Assembly (NCBI GenBank): GCA_019614645.1
Contig: JABWDB010000115.1
Location: forward strand, 1-64,000
Length of the DNA stretch: 64,000 nt
Reading direction: 5' to 3'
Origin: Stratiolaelaps scimitus
Taxonomy: Eukaryota > Arthropoda > Arachnida > Mesostigmata > Laelapidae
The notes under the pieces were generated by a model that was given only the letters and a program-made list of their open reading frames with translations, was not told where the DNA came from and ran no database searches. Shown here one piece after another: positions 37,493 to 50,449 of the stretch. Within the stretch, counting starts at the first letter, position 1, and the number at the start of each line of letters is the position of its first letter. The position numbers and the translations under genes are program-made.

Positions 37493-40400
37493 ATGGAACT
37501 CTTCAAGCCTCTCAATCTTCCTTACAGGAATATATATAATAAAACAGAGAAGTTCCTTCGGTGGTCGCTTGTCAATGTAAGTTTACCGCTTCTACATAAC
37601 TCGTTAGATGCCAAATATTTTGTCGTATTCTTAATTAATTATTAATAACCCAATTAGCGGTTGAAGAATTTGAAATAAATTGTAGTAAGTCGGAGTCGCC
37701 AACGGAAATACGCACTCCTAAAGGTAACATACAACTGGCTCCTGCCCAACATACATTGTCTGTAGTAGACGGATCGTAGCCCTTTAACAAGGATACTGTT
37801 AATCAGAGGCTAAGCCGCTGTTTGTGCGAATTGCAGCGACGATGTATATATATATATATATATATCGCCTCGGGGCCATAGTCCTTAACCTCCCTTATTT
37901 TTTTGCTTTCTTTGTTATCATAATCCAACATGTCATCTGTAACTGGCATGTGGATACATCTATATTCAAGGCCTTGGGACCAAGGCAAGCCACGTTTCTT
38001 TCTTATTACTTCGATTTACGTCATATTTAGAACACTATTAAATTGAAGAATTTTATATATAATAATGTGACGTAATTTTGTGAATCATTACAGTAAACCT
38101 TATTAGCTGGCGTCGCATAGTTACATTTGTATAATGGATGTCCTCGTAATAATTACTGTATTGAGGGCTCACACATTAATGCCTTCATAACAGCCGTTTT
38201 GGGCTTGATTCTACCTCCAATTTACTGCAAAGAACAAACTTACATAGTTTCTCACATTCACATTGTTTTTTGTATTTCTCACGGAAGATAAAATAACACG
38301 CAGTAAATTCGACACATTGACAAAATGAGGACTTTCTTCAAAAGATTTATTTATGGAATGTTATTGATCATCAGTTGACTCATGAACTTTAGACTAGATT
38401 GTATTGGCTACTTATGCAGGCCAGATTTAAAATATCGTTTGTAAATTTAAACATAACCCCAAAGTAACGTAATATTGGGTTTTAAAATAATGAGGTTACA
38501 TTGCCTTCTGAACGCGTGCTTAAAGGCCATAAACTTCAGCTGAACTTTGTAGATTTTACAGTGCAGCCTGTAGGGTTACGTGTAATTACGTGACATTTGA
38601 AGATACTTTGTTTTGCAAGGTGTAACAAGCTGTGATTATAGCGATAGCGTAATCTTTAAATTGCTTGAATTGATCCTTGAATATTAAGTCCACAAGAGTT
38701 TCGCATATAGGTGTTGTGGTTGTATCTTTGAAGTGTTTTATGAGTCCGTTCCTTTCTGAGCTGAACATAGACCTGTTTCAAAAGTGTGTCTTACGTGGTC
38801 TACTAGTCCCGTGTTGCACGGAATGCATATGGATGAGGTTCTCTCTTTATAGAAACGGGATACTTTATAAAAGGTCGGTGTGTTGTGCCAGCGAGTAGGT
38901 ATGGGAACCGTGCTTCTGTGGGTACCATTTTTTAATGTCTGCTATGGTCCTGGTTAATCTGGCTGGATTTGGTTCCATATGACGTGCCATGTCTCGTGGA
39001 TTTTGCTGGGTTTTTCACAGGGATAAGGATTTCTTATGCTTTGTGGGAGGCATGTTCTAGGCCGTGTGGGTTAGGTTGTGTGTTATCTGTTCTAGTGTGA
39101 GGCGATAGTGAAGGCAAGCGTGTGGACAGAGTTGAATAAACGTTGTTTCAATATTCGGCAGTGTACTACGGGTTAGTCTTGGGTGCCACAGTGATCTAAT
39201 TTTGTAGCAGTGCTGGCTTTGTACGTTCGTCCATTGTAGGTCGTAGTCCTGTTTTTTAGATATGACCCCCATATGTGTCTTCAATTGGAGGACCTGTCTG
39301 CCGTCTGGAGGGCCAAGTCCATGGCATCCCAGAACACGGAGTTAAAGTCGCTTCTTTTGTCGAGTAGGAGCACCTTGCAGTGTGCCCTTGAGGTCGATTG
39401 GGTTTTCCTTTGTTCGTTGCCTAGATTCACAAATTTACGTATTATAGACTAAATGTACAAAAATGTAAATATTAATGTTAAGTCGTGTAAATTGTGGAAG
39501 GGTAGTGCTAAATTAAAAGTTACTGGTTTTGACAAAAGACTTTGCTGAATTGACAAGACTTTGTAACTTTGCTGCTATGCATCTTAACGCTGGGACGAGA
39601 GGACTCAGAAAATTAGGGCAACTCGAAACGATTATTGACTTCCTGGAGGATGAGTGCTCTGGATGAGATGCGTTTGTGGGAAGTGAGACTTGGTTAAAAA
39701 AATGGTTATGGCAGCTTTGATGTTACTGATTTCAGTTTCATTTGGTCGGATCGGAAGGATAATAGGCAAAGTGGAGCTTGGGTGTGTATATTCGCACAGG
39801 CTGTGACATTCGTGATTCAGAGTCAAATAGCAGCGAAGCCGGAAACGCTCAGTAGTTTTCGCCATTGCGGTTCGCACCACCCTCTGGAAGACACCGATAG
39901 CTTCTTCCCCCAGCCCTGTCCAGTCCTGCTCGAGCATGCTGACCACCAGGAAACGATCCTGGTGGTCAGCATGCTCCGACGACCCCCACCCCCATCTGAG
40001 TCGGTAGCCCGCGACTCTCCGGTCCCCCAATCGAAGTGCCCCTGGTGCCTGTAAGAACTACACCCCAAGCTCATTTAGCAGGCTCTCGTCTGCTTCCGTC
40101 CCCCTTGTGCGAACGGCCCGTGGTGTCAATATGGACTGCTCCGTCCCCACCAGTCTCTGGATCAGCGTCGTGAGCCACTCCTTCCTGGCGAGCTGGAGCC
40201 AGGCCGCGGGGGCGTTTGCCCCTCGATTTCCCGATCGCGGCCGTGTGCACGGCCTCCAAGCAGGTGCACGTCTGGCGGTGGCGCCTGATGTCCGCGAGCT
40301 CTTCGAGCAGAGCACTTGTTTTTGTGGTTCGCAGGCTCCCCACAGTGGTCCTCCACAGTTCACCGCACTTATCCCAGGCAAGCTGGAGCCCCTTGCAGCT

Positions 40401-43400
40401 TCTCCGTCATGGACATCATCTCTTTGTTACATGAAGTAGCAAGGGGGGCGAGTGCCCCGCTTTGTCTTCGTAACTCCCGCAAGGAGTCCTCCATCACCGT
40501 GAATTCGGCAGAGTCATCCCCGCCCTCCCCGCCATGAGGTGAGATCTTCCTTCGGGATATCCTGAGTGTCCATGACCTCGATGTCCTCCCTTGACGGCCC
40601 AGTACGTCTTTCTTTATACGTATTCGTCGATGGGCGGGGGACGCCCCCTGCTTCTCGGCGCTGGGGTCGCCCATGGTCTCCACCAGCGGGGTTCTTCGTC
40701 CAGTTCGAGTGGCGCCGGCCGACAACCATGCCACCAGGGCGAGAAAACGAACCCAGAAACGAGAACCAGAAACCAAAACGAGAAATTGCAGCGACCCTTC
40801 ACTTTCACCAACCAACGCGCTGGCGGGTATGTGGCAGGAAATCGCGGATGCTACAGCGAACAACCAATTGTATCTGGGTGTTTTCCTCGATGTGTCTGCA
40901 GCTTTCAGTTGCCTTCGTCACTCATTTTTCTTACATGAGCTGGAGTGCCTGGGCTACCGGGCGAAGGTGGTAAACTTCTTTGGTTCATACCTCACTGCGA
41001 GAAGACAGGCTGTAAAAAAAGATGGCTTCAAATCTTGTTGGCGGGTGATTGACATTGGCACTCCTCAAGGGTCTATTCTTGGTCCGTTCATGTTCTTCAT
41101 TCTTATCAACTTCATCCTATTAAAGATCTCAGCAGGGAATTATCGCAAGACAATTGCTTACGCCGATGACACAACTCTTTTGTTTCAAATTCGGCTTTGC
41201 CATCAATACCAACACAATTATAGTCTCCTCTTTTGGCTCACCTCAAAGAACTGTTCAAATGATTCCGATTCACCTCTACGGAATAACGCTCCCATGGACG
41301 GAGTCGGTAAAGTGTCTGGGCATCACCATGCATGAAAACCTCCGTCGGCAGAACCATATGGGCACGTTCTTGCCTAAATGTTACGCTGTGATAGCTATAC
41401 TTAACCGCCTTAAAGACCTGGGTATCCCGTTGGAAGGCCTGTTACGTGTCTATAACATGATGCTGATACCACTACTATGATACGGTTTATCGGTCTGGGG
41501 AGCTGGGTACAGAATGATCTTTCGTAGAGGAAACGTTGTTCAGGAGGCCCCAATCGAGCGTGTTACGCATACGCCGCACGGAGTCTGCTTCTGGCGTCAT
41601 GAACAAGTACGGGCTGGTTAAACTGAGAGTAAGGTACTACATCCACGTTGCGCTCTTTGCCTTTAAAATGTCGAAGGGAGTTACTCCCGGTGACATACTT
41701 TCCCGATTGTTCCTATGCGAAACAGAACGACCCGCAAGCCGACTGTATTCGTGACACCCTTTGCCATTAAGGAATCTAGCCGCCATACTCTTGCTTACCA
41801 ACTGCCCATTGACTGGGGCATGCTTCCTGACGAGATTCGATCACTTTCCACGCCAAAAAAAAATTACCCTAAAAGCAAAATAACTTTTTGTAAATAATTT
41901 ATAGTATATTGCTGAAATTGTTGAACATTTATACAATGTGGCAGATAGTCATATGTCACATTTCACAGAGTTGGCCCAAGGACAGAGCCTTGGGTCTCTC
42001 TCTACTCCGCCCGTCATATTGAATCGAATGCTTAGAGATATATGGGGCTATGATCCTCCTTGGGTATGTGTAGGCCCCAGCGAAGCTAATCAGTCATTGA
42101 ATAGGCCCCGCTACGTTGGGTTAAAGCATTCCTTATGTTTAGCATAACTGTTAGACAATGTGAGCGCAAGGGAAGGGGCTTCGTCCTCTGTTCTTTTGCC
42201 ATGTCAAGAACATTGCGGATGGTAGTATGGGAAGAGTGTTCTCTCCGAAATCCATGAAAAGAGAGCTTTTAAATTTACATGAAGGCTTATTCGTCACTTG
42301 GTGGGTTGCCCGGCTTTAGGTTGAACGCAAGCCGAGCCCTTTCTCTGCTTCTTAGAAAATCTCTAGAGTCAAATAAGTATTCTAGCATGAACCAATAAAC
42401 CAATGAACATTTTCGAAATGCGAATGGATGGTCCCTAATGAAGATTTGACAACTTAGTCGGGAACTGAGTCCGCACCGGGAGATTTAAGGGATTTAATAC
42501 GGTTAGGGGAACTAGTCTGATTTCTTCTTGTGTGCTTGGGGGAAGTATGATTCTCTTTAGCATATTGGGCGGGAACGGTTCTCCTTGATCTGTTCGTTCA
42601 ATCGATAATGGAACGTTTCATGTGCAAATTTTGGGTAAAATGCGAGGCGAGCAGCCTCTCCTGCGTCCTCTGGTGCTTCTATTAGGATCCAGTTGGGAGG
42701 TTTCGATGATGAAGGAGATGTAATAATGATCTATATTCGTTAGGTCACCTTTTAATTTTCGATCCTTTGACCATTTGTGGGATGGTTAGGTCTAGTGTGG
42801 AGGTGATTATGGACTGTTATTCATCTTGAATTTTACCCATCTGCCTTACATTGATAGCATTAGGCGTTCTGCACTCTGCAATCAGTAGTTGCGTGTCCCG
42901 AGCTTCCGCACTTGTAACTGAGTGGAAAAGATGGACTGGGAGTTAGATTTGCGTTCTCTCGGCGTTCCATTCTAAGGCAGTAAGACCCTTTCGTTCGCTC
43001 GACAGTCCATCATACCCGGATGGACCTTTGTCGTAGGTGGTATAAAGCAGAGAGTACGGGTGTGTTATAAGCTATGCCTTTGCGGAGAGAGAAAGGACGC
43101 ACTTTGTTTTACGGCAGCGAATGACGCCAGGCGTTTGCCGTTTCTGTCCTTAACGATACGGTTAACTTCTCCTATCGCGATCTTCGTGATCCGTCTTATC
43201 TCTATCCTGGATACTGCTGATCCACGGAGGTGTCTTACTTTCTTCCTCGGAAATATCTAGGGTGAGTGATGGGAATCTAGTTAGTGTAAGTTCCCATATA
43301 TCGATCCCAACACCTAAGGTTAGTGGTATGCCTATACTAACAGTCTAGGCATAATGACTGTGCTCTGTTATGCTTATGTAAGACCTCATAGAGGGACTTG

Positions 43401-46400
43401 GCTGCTTCATTGAGAATCTGATAAGAGGAATGTTTGAGTTGAACAATTCTCCAAGGAGTATTTTTTGTGCAAAGGGGATTTTCATTTTTGAATTGATGGG
43501 ATTTTCATTGAATCTCTGTTTTGAATTGTCTCCTCAGTTTGGCATTAAGGGGAGCAGCTACTCGACAGTGTACTATCTGTGGCTGTCATAAAGCCCTGCA
43601 TATTCGCGGTTGCTATGTTCTAGCTCCATACCTATTCCCCGGAGTGGCTTGAGATTTGAGCGAAGGTACATAATCGACTACTAATTATTCACCATAAGAT
43701 GAGTTTCACCGTCATCATAAATGTATTTCACTGTTTTTTCTCCTGCCCATTTGTTAAGTTTCCTCCATTCGTCAGGAATCAGCGCAAAGGCAATGACGTA
43801 ATTATCAGGGGCCCGTATTCCGTTTTCGTCGAAGCCATTCAAGCGATATCCGGATATAGGTAAGTCAAAGCTTATGCAAATTTGTGCACTTTCGTAGGCA
43901 TATCATTATTTTCTATTATAATACTCCTTTGTGATGATACAAATCCATAGTAACAGCAATCCCCACTTTCGCAATAAACCTTTTGTTTGCAGAATATCGG
44001 TTGTATCAGATAAGGATATGGACCACGGAGGTAAACTTAAAAATGGATCATGGACCGGTGCAATGGGTTTACTACAACGAAATGTATGTATAAGGAGTCC
44101 ACGGTAACATATACATCAACAACTACGTACGCTGCTATAGCTACTATTTTCATTACCCACTGGTGTAGTACTATAGCTTTATATATATTATAGTATATGG
44201 CTTAAAAAGGTGTGGACGTAAATGAATCAACGTCAAAGCAGAAAAGAGAACTGTTGGCCAAGGTTGAGCTCTCAAAAAAATAGGCTACTTTTGAACTCCG
44301 TTCGGAGTGATTTTTGACACTAACAAAGCCGTCCAAAACTGTTTTTCGAGCTGACCCCCAATCTGGACGAAGCTGTCCAGATTGTCTCTAGGTGATGTCG
44401 AAAAATTATCTGGGAGTTTCGTCCCTGTCCAGCGATGGCGCTTCTTTTCTGCCATCTTGATCGTACACTGATGAGTATTGGTTGCTTTGTTGTGTACAAT
44501 GTATGGAAGTGATACAGGGTCTATTTCTTCAAATGTGCAAGTGTGCAGAACAGTGTCAACTCTCACGTATATAAAAGAGCAACAACCGCGTGAAAATGAA
44601 TTAAAGCCAATAACCGGTGAATGAAATGTCGGCATATATTAATTCGAAACTGTTAGTAAGTATTGTGGTTCGATTCGCACCGTTACATATTATATTTGCA
44701 TTTAGGGGTCCGTCTTGCGGAGCAATGCTAAAAGCAGTACCGTGAGCGTTAAATGTTGGCTGAGAGTCAGCCCGAAACCTAACCAAACGGTAGGTATTCT
44801 GGTGGGAATTGTAACTAATGGCAGCCCCTTATTTGCCGCTAGACCCCTTCTAGACCAACTCTTGAATACTGCCGAATGGCTGAAGATCTCTGGGGACTCA
44901 ACCTAAATTAGATGACAAAGAGAGTCACTTGTGGGTTGCAAAAGCCATCAGTACGGTATTATCTAGGTGATTATCTGGAACCTACGACCTCAACTTCAAC
45001 TTCTCCATGTTTGTTTTGTATTTCACAGGAAGCTGACATATTTATGGGGCCTGGATCCATCGACGAGGACCGTTTTACCATAGCAGAAGAGCCTTACTGT
45101 GCAGTGACAAGTTTACGCCTGCTCTCCTGGACCCCATCTAAAGTACCCACATTTTCACAAATATCCATACGCAGTCATTAGGGGCGCCTGACTGCTATAG
45201 TTGGTTTATTTATTAAAATCGAAAAGTGGCAAAATTAGTTACTGCTTATGAGATATGCCATTGGATATTTTAAAATGATCGTGCTGATGCAACATGGTTT
45301 ATCAAGCGCAGTTCTGTTCAAGTCATCTGTTTGTCATGATCCTGGTTGAGAATACAATAGATAGCAAGATAAATATGCTAATTCCCTATTTTTTCACTCT
45401 CGTCTGTTCAAATCAGCTCCACTTTGCACTGGCTGAAGGACAAATATAATAATTGGAAGTAATCGCATTCGTTCGCGGACTTCCAACTGTTAACTAATGC
45501 GTGTTATACGCGCCTGTGAGAAATCATACGTATCCGAATTGGTATTCTAAATAATTAATCATTCACTAGTATGTCTGCAAAAGAAATTCGACCACAGTTA
45601 ATGTCCTGTCCTACTAAGAAATAAACATATCTTATAATACCTTTCTGGTTACATTTAACCACAGCGCAGCTAAAAGGAGCCACTGATTTTTGAAGGATGT
45701 TTGCTTTACAATGTCTCATCAGGTGGTCGACCCGTTCAACTTCATGTTTGCCTTTGATTTGGATGTGTGGCTTTCGCTTGCAGCATCCATAATTATGCTA
45801 CCGCTCATTTGCTGGATCCTTCAAAGGTATCACTAAGAGAAAAGTAAAAATATATACATATATTTACTTACAAGCTCTTTAATCATTTGAAATACAGGAA
45901 GTACGTAACTATCACCATGCTATTTTGATTACCGTACATTGCTAGAATTCATTCATTTCTATTCGTTTTGGATAAACAGGTACAATAATGGCATAACATA
46001 ATGATGACTAGTTCTTGCACGGAGCATATATTTCCGTGAACATCCTTTGTCGACAGCCAGCTTTGGTCCCCGAGGTAGATTCTGCTGCCCGAGGCGCAGA
46101 CTTTTATTTTCTCTGGTTTCTCCCTATAATTTCCAATTCAGCTAAAACGTTTCCGATAAACCAGTTTAAATTTAGCCACGATGCACAATGGGCGCCCCTG
46201 GCTCCCCTGAGTTGGCAGACAAAAAATTCCCACGGTCACTGATCGCAACACAGAGGCGAAGGTAAATTCCTATGTTCCAGACTCCTTCCGACTCAGTAAT
46301 CCACCGACGCCGTGTATCTCAAACGTCTCGGATCCCATTTGCAGACCCACAACCTCTTCAGAAATCACAACCTCTTCCACGAGGTTGTGATTTCCCGATC

Positions 46401-49400
46401 AAAATACTTGTTCAGATCTTACTCTCAGCCGTCGTGCTTTTGTGGCAGGCTTCGTTACTTCGGACGGTTGCCTTCCCAACGGCAATCCGGTCGCTCTTGC
46501 TTTCACCTCAGTTCTTCATAGGCCTTCACTCGTTGACCTTTCGCGTCTTCGCGAGGAATTCCCCCTAGACGACGAAGGGCAAATAATATGCCCATGGAGA
46601 CACCATTCTTACCATACAAACTTAGCTAAGATTTATTTACAAAAGTCTTATTTATTTGATAGTAACGGCTTGCCCACCACGACGTCCTTTGTCCAAGCTC
46701 TTCACCACCAAAAAGGGCTCACCACCGGACCTTCGTCATCGAAGTCCCGTCGGTGATGTCGACCACACCGAATAGAGCTTACTACGCCGCATGAATAGCG
46801 ACGGGCTTGCCAAGTTTGTGCATTTTGTCACGCTAACAGGCTATTACTTTGTTTAGTGCGGTGCACAAGCAGCTCTCTGTGGAGAATATAGTCGGAAAAA
46901 CAGCACAACCGAATAGACGCTCAGAAAGAGAATAGACCTCTTACACCTCACATATGAGGTATCAGGATGAGTATGTTTGACAGAGTGATCTGCTATTCAG
47001 CCATTCCATACATCACAAACCTCGCAAGACCGCCCAAGACGTGAACGAATCACTGAATATGATACGACCTCATCAGTCGCGATAGGCGTTTTCAGTTACT
47101 ATATTTTGTAGCAGGCCTGTGAGACATTTATATCTCCAAACTGCTTACTCTTTATGAACCCCTATGGAAAAAGGGCGTTTGCATGCAATTTTCATTCAAC
47201 TGCTTGGTGCCGTGTCTCCAGATATTTTGGTTTGCGGAACGAAGGGCTGACCGAATCTGAAGAATCCTACAGCAGTCTTCTCTGGGACACGTATTGTATA
47301 ATATTCTCTCAAGGTAAGCTAGCTGCAGCTTTACTGTATTCAATACTATAAGGGGCACTCGGCTCTCTTGCTGCTACAACATGCCTCGGTACCGCTGTGT
47401 AGCATTTCTTTAAAGACCCCTCAGGGGTGGAGGCTTGATACGAGAGATTTGGGTAGTTACGTCTGACATTAAGGTCATTCGTCGCATTTTCCTTTTCTGG
47501 TTTGCCCGCACAGTCGGTCATGATGACCTTATCTGGAGTTTCTCTGACAGACCCATGTTCCGTAGGCAATAACAATCATACTCCCCGCAAACCACGATTA
47601 GTTAAGATCAAAACCGCGATCGCAAATGCTGATAGATATAGGCAAGCAGATTATCCCAAATTGTGCAAGACAGAGAGTGCGTATTAGAATATGTCTCCCT
47701 TACTACATCCAGGACAAGTCCTCGTACGTGGGTGGCGTTCCACCCCAGAAAATCCGCAGAAATTCTTCTCCATTGTAAGGTAGTTTAAAATTTCTTAGGA
47801 TCACTTAACTTGCCCTATGAAGACTCGTGGGCGCATTTACTTTAAGCTAAAATGGTGCTCAGACTTCTTAGCTATGAAGTAAATCTGTATAGCATTTCCA
47901 AAATGCGGGACTTTTGTTTTCCAATTTGAGAATATTTGTAAATTCGTAGTTTTAATAATGCCACGTTTCAGGTGAGTCCGAACGCCGGCGCATGTGGCTA
48001 CGGCTATGCATGATGAGCTTCCAATTAGGAATTTCGGTCGTCTTTATGAACTATCTCAGCTCGGAGCTTACTTCCTCGATGACGATTAGGAAAAACGAGA
48101 ACTCCATCGATAGCTATGGCGACGTTCTGAAATTTCCGAAAGTCCGTATTATGGTTGGAGAGGGTTCGTTTCATGCAAAGATATACGAAGTACGTGATGA
48201 TATCGGTCAATCCTTGACTAATAGCAATTCAAAGACTGAGTAATTTCCATGTCTATATATGTGTAATTAGGGTGTATATGTATACCTCACTAAAACCATC
48301 GGCTGGCTGCGAGAAACTCTCCGCTATATATAAATGTCTGCAAGGTAGAGAAAAATAAACATCTGAGGTGCCAGGGACCAATATTTTCATAGGTTGAAAA
48401 ACAATCGCCCATCCTCAGAAGGCGCTAGTTTTACGTATTTCAACTAGAGAAGTCTATAATTCTAGATTTAGCTTTGTGCGCTAAGCAAAAAAGTCCTAAG
48501 TATTTTCAAAAACAACCTCTCCGTGAAGATTGATCATCATTAGGCGTGTTCTGTCTGGCGTTGACTGTAAGATTGAGCGAAGTTTTACCTTTTTCCTGAT
48601 ATTCTAGACGGCCCAAGACGGTGTGTTGAAGCAATTGGAACCACGTTTACATTTGGTAAAGCGACTTTACCAATTTGGGCCAAAAGTGCTCGACATGCTA
48701 CAACAGGTTTTAGACCGGAACCGTGTTGTATGCGTTGGCGACTTCATATGCAGAGGGATTACATTGCAGGTAATAAAACAACAACGCTAATCTCACTTTA
48801 AGTTTGCTTGGTTTATCTGCACACTATCCTATGTGAGATCTGTACCTCATTTTGGGATGACACAGGTGCTGGATAAGTGCTTTGTTTGCAACGTCTAAAG
48901 TCTCTACGGAATCCCTCCGTTTCTACCAAATGCCATAATAGCTACACTACAATTTAGTGGAAATGTGTGATAATGGCATTGTTCAACATGTTCTCAATAC
49001 ATAGGTCTTCAAGAGGACCGGCCAATGCCCCAAAGTGAGATGTACCACTGGGACTGCAGGGTCGTTTACGGGAGGGGCGATGGTGTCCCGCCGCCTTCCT
49101 TGGGAGATACGAGAGAAGATTTTTATGGGGTACGCAGTATATTGTTAGCATGGTCACTCAATGTTGCACCTATAAATATCGCAGGCACAGAGCTGTTATT
49201 AATACATACATATGTGTAACTAATAACTCTCAAAGTGTCGAGGTTTAGTCGTATAAGTAGTTCTTGACGACCACCACCGATGAAAGTGTGGTGTGAGCTA
49301 TATGCCTAAAAATAGCCATAAATTTAGTATTTTTTTTTAATTTACTATTTAATTGTCGGTCTGCTAAGAGAGTGGTATCGTAAAACAATTATTTCAGTGC

Positions 49401-50171
49401 GCACGTGTGTCGGGAGGCGTATCTGTTTGAAAAAAATATGCTATGGCTAACACGCGTTACGGACAAGTGTGCCGCTACGCCAGCATTCAATTCTGAGGAT
49501 TATACCAAGGTAAAGGGCGCATTAATCTGGAAAGATGCCAAGCATCGAATCACCACCGCACGGACGTATTCTGCTAGATTTATATTTTAATGTGCAAAGC
49601 ATTGGATTTAAGTGAACTGTTTTGTTCCATAAGAACAACTGTACTGTTGCTGCGAGATATATTATGAAACATATATGTCGTGTCATTTAGGAACCCCAAC
49701 CAACATGAAAGCAACAAGACGCATTGAGAGAATCTGACTCTGGGTGCTGTATTCTTTAAGCCTCTATTTTAGCAAAATTACATATAAGACATGTGTATCG
49801 TATTGTGTCCATAGGCAGGTGACAAAATAATATTTTACAAACATGAATTACTAACAAAATGTACGGATAATTGGCCAGCCCTTCTTTCACCAGAATGTAA
49901 TGAAAATATATGATGCCATTAATGTTAATGAATTTCACTAGTGTAATTGCTTCCATTCAATATCACGGAGTTAGAAGCATGCCGCTTTTTTTGGCAGTGA
50001 TCCCTACTATCGATTTTAACTGTATTCTTCTCATCATTTTAGCCTCTATCCTTAGACGACATTCTGGGCAGTCTGATTGTTCTTGCCGTCGGACTTGGCC
50101 ATGCAATCGTATCACTCCCGGCTGAGGTCTTATATTTCAGAAGTGATACCAGGCCACTTATTGCTGCTTAA
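37493..50171 (+). CDS. Ionotropic receptor (IR) gene 3, 11 exons
   Basis: Exons: 37493-37576, 43759-43859, 43993-44083, 45029-45142, 45723-45826, 47222-47313, 47972-48189, 48608-48769, 49005-49129, 49398-49509, 50043-50171. Spliced length is 1332 bases, 443 residues, all phases consistent with gene 1. An in-frame TAA lies two codons before the ATG. S1: PYRNIYNKTEKFLRW with a possible N-glycosylation site, NGSWTGAMGLLQR, GPGSIDEDRF retaining the candidate ligand-binding Arg. TM1 in exon 5 (WLSLAASIIMLPLICWIL), pore loop in exon 6 (SYSSLLWDTYCIIFSQ), TM3 in exon 7 with YLSSELTSSMTIRK, S2 in exons 8-10 (the exon 9/10 junction precedes CREAYLFEK), TM4 in exon 11. The exon 4 donor is GTACCC, weaker than the others. 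Likely an intact chemosensory-type channel. Confidence 0.82.
39600..40800 (-). pseudogene. LINE ORF1 (gag-like) region, frameshifted
   Basis: GC content rises and overlapping minus-strand frames (40369-40863, 40071-40381, 39632-40030) read in order as one decayed protein: a Ser/Phe/Leu-rich start, RRKISPHGGEGGDDSAEFTV, a helical ELADIRRHRQTCTCLEAVHT and a basic Ala/Pro-rich part. This composition and order resemble ORF1 of R1-like LINEs. The right end at about 40800 abuts a plus-strand RT fragment. The family assignment rests on composition only. Confidence 0.45.
39932..39976. repeat. Perfect 20-bp inverted repeat with 5-base loop
   Basis: GAGCATGCTGACCACCAGGA (39932-39951), loop AACGA, then the exact reverse complement (39957-39976). 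It sits in the GC-rich ORF1-like region. Long perfect stems with tiny loops are unstable in DNA, so it is either recent or a fold-back artefact. Confidence 0.9.
40800..41897 (+). pseudogene. CR1/Jockey-like LINE (family L) RT fragment
   Basis: Plus-strand RT motifs: LYLGVFLDVSAAFSCLRHSF, DIGTPQGSILGPFMFFILIN and KTIAYADDTTLLFQI (the catalytic YADD at about 41158-41170), followed after a frameshift by MDGVGKVSGH and PLL-stop-YGLSVWGAGYRMIFRRG, and ending with FVTPFAIKESSRHTLAYQLP in another frame. These align with the better-preserved minus-strand copy at 56929-60502. Several frameshifts and stops make it inactive. It lies in intron 1 of IR gene 3. Confidence 0.8.
41950..43200 (-). pseudogene. 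Decayed LINE RT on the minus strand
   Basis: On the minus strand, NRIKSLKSPGADSVPD (about 42450-42510) matches the first RT block of R1/Jockey-type LINEs. Further left, FRREHSSHTTIRNVLDMAKE and a VMLNIRNA block (about 42110-42245) match the next RT blocks. Many stops. The order right to left fits a minus-strand element. Confidence 0.6.
44712..44778 (+). repeat. SINE tail fragment, family B
   Basis: GCAATGCTAAAAGCAGTACC through TTAAATGTTGGCTGAGAG to TCAGCCCG, matching 9092-9150 almost base for base. It lies in intron 3 of IR gene 3. Confidence 0.75.
46361..46394. repeat. Inverted repeat, 14-bp perfect stem
   Basis: GAAATCACAACCTC (46361-46374), loop TTCCAC, and its exact reverse complement (46381-46394). 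A further partial copy, CACAACCTCTTC, lies just upstream. It lies in intron 5 of IR gene 3 within unassigned sequence. Confidence 0.8.
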
Positions 50172-50449
50172 TTACGGCGAAGAAGATATGAGGTGCAAGT
50201 GTCATATCATCTGGAGGGGTCTGCAAGTATTTCGTAGAAGACTTGCGAAGAAAATCTACTGAACAATCGTTTGTGCCAAATGAGGATATTCAGTGAATCA
50301 ACGAAAACAATGCGACTGCTGTGCAATAATCCGTAAAGGAACCAAGGTATAGCGACGAAGTGCAAGGACTGACATTGCTATAGAAAGAGGGAACGGTCTT
50401 TCCTATGGAAAGTACTAAACGCTCAGTGTTTATCTTAACGAATCAATCT

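Noticed and set aside
38580..39290. Minus-strand ORFs considered as a Penelope-type element (FSSERNGLIKHFKDTTT)
   Set aside because: No GIY-YIG or RT motif followed in any frame; the evidence is too weak to name.
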